Below, piece after piece: positions 1-5,291 of a DNA stretch of 5,307 nucleotides (position 1 is its first letter; each line of letters opens with the position of its first letter). Below the pieces are notes generated by a model. The model saw nothing but the letters and a program-made list of their open reading frames with translations. It had not been told where the DNA came from and did no database searches. Source of the stretch: Ignavibacteria bacterium UBA6906 (GTDB lineage Bacteria > Bacteroidota > Ignavibacteria > UBA10030 > UBA6906); NCBI GenBank assembly GCA_002451155.1, contig DKBG01000124.1, positions 375-5,681 of the forward strand, in the 5' to 3' direction. Made by a program: the position numbers and the translations under genes.

Positions 1-426
1 CATGCCGTAGATGAAGTTGTTCATCAACACGTACGTCATGTCGATGTTGCGACGGCAGGCGTGGATGAAGTGGTTCCCGCCGATGGCGGTCAGATCACCA
101 TCACCGCTGTACACAACAACCTTGAGCTCCGGATTCGCCAGCTTCAGGCCGGTCGCGAACGGTATCGCCCGTCCGTGCGTCGTATGGAAGGAATCGAGGT
201 TCAGATACCCCGCAACCCTGCCAGAGCAACCGATACCGGAAACGACCGCCACTTTGTCGAGATCCAGTCCACTGGACTCCAGCGCATGGGCAAAGCAGTT
301 GACAGTGGTACCGATTCCGCACCCCGGGCACCAGATGTGGGGCATGCGGTCCATGCGGAGAAATGCCTCAACCGGGTTATGCGGCAGACTTGTCTCGGTG
401 TCACTCAGAAACACGTTTTCCGGCAT
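1..426 (-). CDS. korB: 2-oxoglutarate:ferredoxin oxidoreductase, beta subunit (partial, 3' end outside window)
   Basis: TPP-binding catalytic beta subunit of a 2-oxoacid:ferredoxin oxidoreductase, a cytoplasmic enzyme that converts 2-oxoglutarate and CoA to succinyl-CoA and CO2 with reduction of ferredoxin (reversible in reductive TCA cycles). The 142 codons present form the N-terminal half; the family is usually about 280-300 residues. Visible motifs: CPGCG (33-37), GIGCSGR (64-70), HTTHGRAIPFATG (81-93), the TPP/Mg motif beginning GDGD (108-111) and closing with NN (136-137). Cys33, Cys36 and Cys67 are the expected first three ligands of the beta-subunit [4Fe-4S] cluster; the fourth lies beyond the edge. 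Start: ATG at 426-424, with GAGGT a few bases upstream and 2 bases after the korA stop, so coupled translation is likely. Substrate is inferred: KorB-like beta subunits also occur in related 2-oxoacid oxidoreductases. Confidence 0.93.
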   Translation of the reverse strand, partial: MPENVFLSDTETSLPHNPVEAFLRMDRMPHIWCPGCGIGTTVNCFAHALESSGLDLDKVAVVSGIGCSGRVAGYLNLDSFHTTHGRAIPFATGLKLANPELKVVVYSGDGDLTAIGGNHFIHACRRNIDMTYVLMNNFIYGM

Positions 427-428
427 GC

Positions 429-1586
429 TTACCTCAGAGACTTCTTGATGGCGACGTAGATATCATGCGGGTTATGTACTCCGCCTCCCGCGTGGCCGAC
501 CTGCACGACCCGGGCTGCCCCGCCGGAACACCGCTCAACTTCAAGCGACATCTGCCCCAGATTCAGCTCAGGGACAACAATCGAAGTGACTTTCCTGGCA
601 AGCTCCCGAATCCGTTCCTCAGGAAAGGGCCAGACCACGACAAGCCGCAAGTGCCCGACCCGAATTCCTTCGCGCCTCGCCATCTGTATGGCGGGGATGG
701 CCGTTCGGGATGTAATGCCGTACGAGACAACGATCACCTCAGCGCCCTCCGTCCCCTCCTCACGGAAGTCGACGATGTCCGGCGAATTCCGCCGGATTTT
801 TTCGACAAGCCGCCGGACTTTCTTGTCCTGCGCACCGGCGGTCATCGCGGGATAACCCCGTTCGTCGTGCGTCAGGCCGGTAACGTGAATGCGATAGCCG
901 TCACCTGCGCTGACCATGGAGGGGACCAGATCTTCGTCCGGCTTGTAGAGGAGAAAATCGTCTTTGGGACCGCGATACAATCGGCGTTCGGTGATCTCGA
1001 TCCGGTCTGCAGGCGGGATGAGAACCCGCTCCGTCATATGCCCCACGCACTCGTCGAGCATGAGCAGAACCGGAGTGCGGTATTGTTCCGCCAGGTTGAA
1101 GGCCCGAATCGTCAGGTCGAACGATTCCTGCGGTGAATTCGGACTCAGGGCGATTATCCCATAATCGCCATGAGATCCCCATCGCGCCTGCATCATGTCA
1201 CCTTGTGCCGGCTGCGTTGGAAGCCCTGTCGAAGGACCGGCCCGCTGGACATCAACGAAAACACAGGGAGCTTCCGTCATGGCCGCGTAGCCGATATGCT
1301 CCATCATGAGCGAGAAGCCAGGGCCCGATGTCACGGTCATGGCCTTCTTGCCCCCCCAGACCGCACCTTGGATTGCAATCGACGAAGCAATTTCGTCTTC
1401 CATCTGAATGAACACGCCACCAACGAACGGGAATCGCAGCGCAATTCGTTCCACAACTTCCGTTGAGGGTGTAATTGGATAGCCAGCCACAAACCGGCAG
1501 CCCGCCGCGATCGCACCCTCGCTACACGCATGGTCGCCATCGATAAAGTGGGGTCCGGTCAGTACTCCCCGCGGGTCAGCTGTCAT
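429..1586 (-). CDS. korA: 2-oxoglutarate:ferredoxin oxidoreductase, alpha subunit
   Basis: Alpha subunit of the same oxidoreductase, 385 residues, a normal length for the stand-alone KorA form that lacks a fused gamma domain. Seen in order: N-terminal pyrimidine-binding domain with GYPITPSTEVVE (35-46), QMEDEIAS (61-68, an acidic motif where the family places the glutamate contacting the TPP aminopyrimidine), TSGPGFSLM (86-94) and QRAGPSTGLPT (114-124); then a linker and a C-terminal transketolase-like domain II with a VVVSYGITSR stretch near residue 286 and a VVVWPFP stretch. The QRxGPSTGxPT signature is typical of KorA/2-oxoacid alpha subunits. Start ATG at 1586-1584 has a strong GGAGGT four bases upstream and overlaps the korD stop as ATGA, so translation is probably coupled. 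Exact 2-oxoacid specificity cannot be read from sequence alone; 2-oxoglutarate is favoured by the D-A-B gene order. Confidence 0.94.
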   Translation of the reverse strand: MTADPRGVLTGPHFIDGDHACSEGAIAAGCRFVAGYPITPSTEVVERIALRFPFVGGVFIQMEDEIASSIAIQGAVWGGKKAMTVTSGPGFSLMMEHIGYAAMTEAPCVFVDVQRAGPSTGLPTQPAQGDMMQARWGSHGDYGIIALSPNSPQESFDLTIRAFNLAEQYRTPVLLMLDECVGHMTERVLIPPADRIEITERRLYRGPKDDFLLYKPDEDLVPSMVSAGDGYRIHVTGLTHDERGYPAMTAGAQDKKVRRLVEKIRRNSPDIVDFREEGTEGAEVIVVSYGITSRTAIPAIQMARREGIRVGHLRLVVVWPFPEERIRELARKVTSIVVPELNLGQMSLEVERCSGGAARVVQVGHAGGGVHNPHDIYVAIKKSLR

Positions 1587-1840
1587 GCGGACCTCCGTAG
1601 AGGGTCTTTCTTAATCATGAACCCGTAGATGGCAAAATCCGGACAGAGCAACCCGCAGATGTTACAGCCGTTGCAGAGATCCTGTGAGACCAGCACCGGC
1701 GGGTGGTACCCCTTGGAATTGTACTGTTCAGAGAGCTTCAGGGCGTCCGACGGGCAGAACTCGACACAAAAGCCGCATCCCTTACACCGCTCTACGCTCA
1801 CAACCACACTGCCGAACACCTTCTTTTCTTTGTCAGCCAC
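1583..1840 (-). CDS. korD: 2-oxoglutarate:ferredoxin oxidoreductase, delta subunit (2x[4Fe-4S] ferredoxin-like)
   Basis: Small electron-transfer subunit of 85 residues that would pass electrons from the TPP/FeS core to external ferredoxin. It contains two classical CxxCxxCxxxCP motifs: Cys19, 22, 25, 29 and Cys56, 59, 62, 66, enough for two [4Fe-4S] clusters. No signal peptide or membrane segment is visible, consistent with the cytoplasm. I choose GTG at 1840-1838 rather than the upstream in-frame ATG at 1948: an AGGAG lies five bases before the GTG, KorD proteins normally begin close to the first cluster, and the upstream extension has no family character and would run through the terminator-like hairpin. 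It is first in the operon and overlaps korA by four bases (ATGA). Confidence 0.9.
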   Translation of the reverse strand: MADKEKKVFGSVVVSVERCKGCGFCVEFCPSDALKLSEQYNSKGYHPPVLVSQDLCNGCNICGLLCPDFAIYGFMIKKDPLRRSA

Positions 1841-1845
1841 ACAAT

Positions 1846-1850
1846 CTCCT
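1846..1850 (-). promoter_or_regulatory. Ribosome binding site deciding the GTG start of korD
   Basis: On the minus strand AGGAG is followed by a five-base spacer (ATTGT) and then GTG GCT GAC. This is a near-ideal Shine-Dalgarno spacing and supports the GTG at 1840 as the start of korD. Confidence 0.75.
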
Positions 1851-1869
1851 GGGTAAGTGGGTGAACAGA

Positions 1870-1917
1870 CAAGAAAAATGGCCTCCCGGACGGACCCAAC
1901 TGGTCGAAGGAGGCCAT
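1870..1917 (-). terminator. Terminator-shaped hairpin in the korDAB leader (possible attenuator)
   Basis: ATGGCCTCC (1878-1886) and GGAGGCCAT (1909-1917) form a perfect 9-bp stem. The 22-base loop contains a further 4-bp pairing, GACC (1893-1896) with GGTC (1902-1905). On the minus strand the stem runs directly into TTTTTCTTGTCT, the form of an intrinsic terminator. On the plus strand no T-run follows, so it would act only toward korD. It sits about 30 bases before the korD ribosome binding region and no convincing gene lies upstream of it, so either it attenuates korDAB or it ends a small minus-strand RNA. No matching antiterminator arm was identified. Confidence 0.5.
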
Positions 1918-1951
1918 ACATCAAAGGACACGCATTTCGCCGAATCACAAC

Positions 1952-1975
1952 CCCGCCAGGCAGATCCCGGGCGGG
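1952..1975. repeat. GC-rich inverted repeat in the korD leader region
   Basis: CCCGCC (1952-1957) and GGCGGG (1970-1975) form a perfect 6-bp stem around a 12-base loop. It lies just downstream (minus strand) of a possible -10 element and upstream of the terminator-shaped hairpin, so it could be the first stem of a structured korD leader RNA. It could also be chance in GC-rich DNA. Confidence 0.3.
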
Positions 1976-1977
1976 TA

Positions 1978-1983
1978 ATTATC
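1978..1983 (-). promoter_or_regulatory. Candidate -10 element for korDAB
   Basis: The minus strand reads GATAAT here, five of six matches to the sigma-70 -10 consensus. Transcription would start near 1970 and give a leader of about 130 bases that includes the hairpin at 1878-1917. The appropriately spaced -35 region is poor, so this is a weak prediction based on one hexamer and context. Confidence 0.2.
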
Positions 1984-2405
1984 CATAAAGCTGCCAAATT
2001 TCAGGCACTCATGCAAGTCGGAGGTTTCCGGCTGTTACCTGCCATTTCCGATCTGTGCGGCACCTCCCCGTCAGGGCTGAGTGCAGGGACGCAAGGGTCC
2101 GGCCACGTGTGCAGAGCAAACAGTGTCTTGGGTTTTCATCCGTCCTCATGCGCTTACGTTTCACCGTAGCTTTTGTGAGAGAGAAATACCGGCTTCGCGC
2201 CATCGGGGCAGGGGGATGAAAATCAACAGGGACCCGTGATTATCTGCGGAATGCATGCCATCGGTGTGTTCCATCCATCTCCGACGGCCGCTCACATCAG
2301 CGATGGGTGCCCGGTGTCCGGATCAGATGTTCGCCGACCGTGACAGCGAGCGAAGAGGAATTGAGCGAAGATTGAAGGAGAGAACTTCGATGCCCTTCCA
2401 GCGAT

Positions 2406-2430
2406 CGATGTATACGATCATTGTACATCG
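2406..2430. repeat. Operator-like inverted repeat upstream of the pilin-like operon
   Basis: CGATGTA (2406-2412) and TACATCG (2424-2430) are perfect 7-bp inverted arms with an 11-base spacer. This size and symmetry would suit a dimeric DNA-binding regulator. It lies about 75-100 bases upstream of the candidate promoter at 2503. No regulator gene is in the window to match it with. Confidence 0.35.
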
Positions 2431-2460
2431 CCGTGTGTGAGCACCGATGATTGCACATCA
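2415..2460. repeat. Imperfect 16-bp direct repeat with exact 30-bp period
   Basis: The 16-base unit at 2415-2430 (CGATCATTGTACATCG) recurs at 2445-2460 (CGATGATTGCACATCA) with 13 of 16 positions identical. The period of 30 bases is close to three helical turns, placing both copies on the same DNA face. The second copy overlaps a short palindrome, ATGAT (2447-2451) and ATCAT (2457-2461). This looks like a pair of protein binding sites; chance similarity is possible. Confidence 0.35.
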
Positions 2461-2502
2461 TACCTTGCATATGACCTGCAGCTTTTGCTTCTTTATCTAG
2501 AG

Positions 2503-2531
2503 TTGACCACTGTCACAGGATTCAATTCTAC
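2503..2531 (+). promoter_or_regulatory. Candidate sigma-70-type promoter for the pilin-like operon
   Basis: TTGACC at 2503-2508 matches five of six bases of the -35 consensus. After 17 bases comes TTCTAC (2526-2531), a poor -10; TACATT slightly downstream matches better but with too long a spacer. Position, about 85 bases before the first start codon, is plausible. Support is mainly the -35 hexamer. Confidence 0.25.
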
Positions 2532-2616
2532 ATTCTGCCAGATTGCGTTCGCATTACCGCATCTCCCCCGCACGCAGACTCAGCAGTAAATGCTTCTTCA
2601 GGGAAAGGGCCACTAG

Positions 2617-3291
2617 ATGTCAACCGGCCAGACGCTATTCACGATCTTCGCGTTTGCTGTGCTGACGACCGTTCTTCTCAGGTTTTACGAGAACAACGCG
2701 ATTGCGCATGACGATATGACCCGCAACCGGGACAGGATAATGGCGACATCGGTGGCAAAGAGCTACCTCGAACTTTCGCAGTCTTTGGAGTTTGATCAAT
2801 CATCCATGTTCAGCGACACCACGATCCGGACGCCAGCCGCGATGACCCCACCCGAACTCCTCGGAAAAGACACCCTGGACGGGACAGGTATCGACGACTT
2901 TGATGACCTGAACGGATTCGAAGGCGAAGAAGTCATGTCGGATTCTAGCGCGATCTACAACGTGAGCTGCCGGGTGTATTACGTGGACCCCGAACGAGTG
3001 GACCGTCCGTCAGCGGTCCAGACATTCGTCAAACGTCTTGACGTCAGAGTGTGGCGCGCGGACGGGGGCGCTCCGAAAGATTTTCCCGTTGATACTATCG
3101 CGCTGTTCACGACCTCGGCCTATTTCAGGCCGACAAAGGGCCTTGTCCGGCCGCCGGCGCCGCCACCTCCTCCGCCACCGGTGACCTCACCGACGTATGT
3201 ATCCAGGCCGCCGATCCCGCGGGTATCCCCGCCGCGTCCGCCGCGCCCGAGACCGAGGCCGGTCCCGAAACCTGTGACGTACGACTCATAA
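2617..3291 (+). CDS. Pilin-like membrane-anchored protein (GspI/PilV-like) with proline-rich C-terminal tail
   Basis: 224 residues. The N-terminus is a single hydrophobic helix (about 5-21) that begins after only MSTG, followed by a polar helical stretch (about 25-58), a linker rich in Asp/Glu (about 86-108), a beta-strand-rich domain (about 112-171; strands around CRVYYVD and KRLDVRVW) and a tail from about 176 made mostly of Pro, Arg and Val, including seven consecutive prolines at 182-188 and RPRPRP near 209-215. The helix-plus-small-beta-domain layout, with a late VDTIALFTTSAYF strand, resembles minor pilins of the GspI/PilV type, which help start pilus or pseudopilus assembly at the inner membrane. 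No specific family is recognised and a Gly|Phe...Glu5 cleavage site is absent. The start is firm: an in-frame TAG directly precedes the ATG (2614-2616), and AAAGGG lies seven bases upstream. First gene of a three-gene run; the tail is not typical of pilins. Confidence 0.8.
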   Translation: MSTGQTLFTIFAFAVLTTVLLRFYENNAIAHDDMTRNRDRIMATSVAKSYLELSQSLEFDQSSMFSDTTIRTPAAMTPPELLGKDTLDGTGIDDFDDLNGFEGEEVMSDSSAIYNVSCRVYYVDPERVDRPSAVQTFVKRLDVRVWRADGGAPKDFPVDTIALFTTSAYFRPTKGLVRPPAPPPPPPPVTSPTYVSRPPIPRVSPPRPPRPRPRPVPKPVTYDS

Positions 3292-3304
3292 CATACGCTT
3301 CTCC

Positions 3305-3321
3305 CCCGGCCACCGGCCGGG
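3305..3321 (+). repeat. Intercistronic GC hairpin
   Basis: CCCGGCC (3305-3311) and GGCCGGG (3315-3321) form a perfect 7-bp stem with an ACC loop in the 51-base gap between the first two pilin-like genes. No T-run follows, so it is not an intrinsic terminator. It could act as an mRNA stability or processing element that sets different levels for the two proteins. Confidence 0.4.
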
Positions 3322-3342
3322 AATTCGACGGATGGAGCACTC

Positions 3343-3960
3343 ATGGCAACGTTTCTTGACATTCTTCTTTCGATCATCTTCGGCGGCGCGCTGCTGCTGA
3401 TCATGCTTACGGCGAATACCATTGTCGCCGAAAATACGGCTACCACGTACGGTGATCGCCTCGTGCAGGAATCTCTCGTCGCAATCTCCCAGCAGGTCGA
3501 AGGAGATTTCAAGAACATGGGCTTTGGCGTTCCCGACAGCCACCGGGTCATCGTGGTGGCGGAGCAGAACAGAATTGCGTTCCGGATTGACGTCCCGCCG
3601 TTTGGAAGCGTCGACACCCTGACCTATTTCCTCGGCCCGACAAGCGACCTGAGCTCCACGATGAACGAGCTTGACCGCTACCTTTACAGAAGACGGAACA
3701 CCGACGCGGCGGAACCGGTGGGTGTCGTGACGGCATTCAAGCTCGATTACGTAAATTCCGAGTTTCAGAAACTGACCCCCCCCGTCACAAATGACAGTCT
3801 CCAGCGGGCGATCAACTCTGTGGAGATCACAATTGAGGTCCAGACCTCCGAAGCACTCTCCCGCAACACCGATTCCCTCGCAGCAGGAGAGCGGAATGCG
3901 CTCTATTCGAGCGCGGTCTGGAAGCAAACGCGTCTTGCGGCCCAGAATCTGGACAGGTAG
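3343..3960 (+). CDS. Minor pilin/pseudopilin-like protein (GspJ/PilW-like), leaderless
   Basis: 205 residues: one hydrophobic helix (about 4-22), a polar helix with a DFKNMGFGVPD stretch (55-65) and a beta-rich domain with IAFRIDVPPFGSVDTLTYFLG-type strands (78-98) and GVVTAFKLDYVNSEFQKL (127-144). The order 'D..NMGFG.P', 'I.F..D...G..DTLTYFLG', 'LYRRR', 'GV..F.L.Y' is what GspJ/PilW-type minor pilins show, which form part of a tip complex with I- and K-like partners. If the initiator Met is removed, Asp6 becomes residue 5, where mature pilins carry Glu5. There is no leader peptide: upstream codons are open back to the previous gene's TAA (3289-3291) and contain no ATG, GTG or TTG. GGAG at 3334-3337 lies five bases before the ATG. 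Assignment rests on motif resemblance, not on a database match. Confidence 0.8.
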   Translation: MATFLDILLSIIFGGALLLIMLTANTIVAENTATTYGDRLVQESLVAISQQVEGDFKNMGFGVPDSHRVIVVAEQNRIAFRIDVPPFGSVDTLTYFLGPTSDLSSTMNELDRYLYRRRNTDAAEPVGVVTAFKLDYVNSEFQKLTPPVTNDSLQRAINSVEITIEVQTSEALSRNTDSLAAGERNALYSSAVWKQTRLAAQNLDR

Positions 3961-3969
3961 AGGCACCGA

Positions 3970-4002
3970 ATGAAGAACCGCACGAAAAGCGGGAGGGAAT
4001 AG
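3970..4002 (+). other. Possible 10-codon leader mini-ORF before the third pilin-like gene
   Basis: ATG at 3970 opens a frame encoding MKNRTKSGRE and ends at TAG 4000-4002, two bases before the ATG of the next gene. An AGAGG lies six bases upstream of this ATG. The peptide is strongly basic and resembles a pilin leader in composition, but it is in a different frame from the downstream gene. It could couple translation, be a relic of a leader lost by frameshift, or be chance. Confidence 0.2.
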
Positions 4003-4004
4003 CC

Positions 4005-5291
4005 ATGGTAGGGAAAGCATCGTTGATATATGTGATCGGGTTCGCCGCCCTCCTGGCATACATGAACTACAACCTGAGCCACCAGGCCACAGTTGCGAGC
4101 GATGCAAGCGTCATGTACTACGATTATGAGAATGCGCACAGTCTCGCGCTCGCGGGCGCCCATATGGCCCTGGCAAAGTATCTCCAGGACTCAACCTGGA
4201 GCACTCCCATTTCCCACGCCTCATCCGAATTGCCCGGATCCTATTACGTCAGCCGGAGTGGCAGACGCATCAGGAGCGTCGCAACCTACAGCACCTCCAC
4301 AGGCGAAACGCTACTCGATACGATCGATGTCTTCCTCGGCGAACGATTTAATACCGAGAACAGTTTCTCGATCTTCGCGTGGATGACCAACAATGAGAAG
4401 GGTGTTTTCTGGATTACCGGGGATACCGTGAACGGGAAGATGCACTCCAACAGCACCATCAATATAACCGGATCGCCCGTCTTCATGGGAAGAGTCACTA
4501 CCACTGCTTCATTTTCACCGCCGCCGGGAAAGAACTCCAACCACGGAGTCTTTCTGGACGGATGGGCTACAAAAGCTGAACGAATTGATTTTCCCAGCGA
4601 TCTCTCGGATCTGATCCTGAATTCGGGCCCGTATCTCTACGGCACAGAGATCTGGGTCGAGGTCGACGCTGGCACCCCCTCGAGCGGCGACGGATACGCG
4701 GTCGTGCGGACCAGCCCGACCGGCACGATGGCAGACACTGTCCTTGTGAATGCCCCGGGCTTCAACGGAGTCATTGCGGGCCGCCAGAATGTCCACGTTA
4801 AGGGGAAGCTTGACGGAAAACTGACCGTCACATCCCAGAGGGACATTTACATTGATGATGATGTGTTCTACGAGATGGATCCCCGCGTCTCCGCGTCCGA
4901 TGACATGCTTGGACTGGTTGCGGAGAACAATGTGATCGTGTCGGACAATCCAAACAACTGGAATAACTGCACGGTCCAGGCAAGCATCTTCTGCCGCCGC
5001 GGGTCGTTCCTCGCACAAAACCACACCTCCACGACCTCCGGGACGAACGGCGGAAAGCGGGGAACGATTTTCCTGCTCGGTTCCGTCGTGCAGAACACGC
5101 GCGGCCCCGTCGGGCGACATGTCAATGGCGTGCTCCTGACTGGGTATTCCAAGAGCTACACCTATGACGCCCGCCTGGCCAGCAACTCGACACGCCCGCC
5201 CCACTATCCGGGGTTTTATTCCTGGTCGATGCCGATCACTGGATGGTGGGAGGGGTATCCGAAATACGATTTCTCCCGGCTCGGGCTCTGA
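4005..5291 (+). CDS. Large PilX/GspK-like, DUF4900-type surface protein
   Basis: 428 residues, apparently complete. One N-terminal hydrophobic helix (about 5-20) starts after MVGK; a helical stretch (about 35-61, ENAHSLALAGAHMALAKYL) follows, typical of PilX/GspK proteins where each transported subunit begins with an ALAGA-like helix. The body has repeated beta-strand segments that match my memory of DUF4900 proteins: FWITGDTVNGKMHSN (135-149) then GSPVFMGRV (156-164), a GKLDGKLTVTSQRDIYIDDDV run (267-287), LGLVAENNVIV (302-312), QASIFCRRGSF (325-335), FLLGSVVQNTRGPVG (356-370) and a YDARL...PPHYP ending (387-402). The spacing of short strands suggests a beta-helix-like fold. Cys322 and Cys330 could form a disulfide outside the cytoplasm. 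ATG at 4005 has GGGAGGG seven bases upstream. Likely a tip or exported subunit; exact role unknown. Confidence 0.8.
   Translation: MVGKASLIYVIGFAALLAYMNYNLSHQATVASDASVMYYDYENAHSLALAGAHMALAKYLQDSTWSTPISHASSELPGSYYVSRSGRRIRSVATYSTSTGETLLDTIDVFLGERFNTENSFSIFAWMTNNEKGVFWITGDTVNGKMHSNSTINITGSPVFMGRVTTTASFSPPPGKNSNHGVFLDGWATKAERIDFPSDLSDLILNSGPYLYGTEIWVEVDAGTPSSGDGYAVVRTSPTGTMADTVLVNAPGFNGVIAGRQNVHVKGKLDGKLTVTSQRDIYIDDDVFYEMDPRVSASDDMLGLVAENNVIVSDNPNNWNNCTVQASIFCRRGSFLAQNHTSTTSGTNGGKRGTIFLLGSVVQNTRGPVGRHVNGVLLTGYSKSYTYDARLASNSTRPPHYPGFYSWSMPITGWWEGYPKYDFSRLGL

Larger units (their letters stand above)
1841..2616. other. Long divergent intergenic region without a convincing gene
   Basis: About 776 bases between the start of korD (minus strand) and the first pilin-like gene (plus strand). 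Short open frames at 2009-2203 (minus) and 2255-2440 (plus) lack ribosome binding sites and recognisable protein features. I see no tRNA, rRNA, CRISPR or transposon structure. The korD-proximal part holds two hairpins, and the pilin-proximal part holds an operator-like repeat cluster and a weak promoter. The central stretch (about 1985-2400) shows only small, low-significance palindromes. The length suggests it is regulatory, encodes a small RNA or holds a decayed gene; the sequence does not decide. Confidence 0.6.

Noticed and set aside
363..1136. 257-codon open frame on the plus strand
   Set aside because: Antisense to korA and korB, whose protein motifs are unmistakable; the translated product has no recognisable features.
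1841..1948. Upstream ATG giving korD a 36-residue N-terminal extension
   Set aside because: The extension crosses the terminator-shaped hairpin and is unlike KorD, whereas the GTG at 1840 has an excellent ribosome binding site.
2081..2125. GGGACGCAAGGGTCCGGCC followed by GCAGAGCAAACAG on the plus strand, resembling pieces of the GEMM-I cyclic di-GMP riboswitch
   Set aside because: The two GEMM-like pieces occur in the wrong order, the GGCAAACC half is not upstream of the GACGCAA half, and the tetraloop receptor is not found. Probably chance; an Infernal search with the GEMM-I model would settle it.
2009..2203. 64-codon minus-strand frame upstream of korD with a CLLC pair
   Set aside because: No ribosome binding site, no family resemblance and an arginine-rich composition typical of noncoding GC-rich sequence.
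2255..2440. 61-codon plus-strand frame in the intergenic region
   Set aside because: No ribosome binding site and no protein features; it overlaps the operator-like repeats.
3120..3617. Minus-strand open frame with a glycine-rich segment
   Set aside because: The glycine run is only the complement of the proline codons in the first pilin-like gene's tail.
3286..4107. 273-codon open frame on the minus strand
   Set aside because: Antisense to the GspJ-like gene, which has a good ribosome binding site and pilin-like motifs; typical shadow frame in GC-rich DNA.
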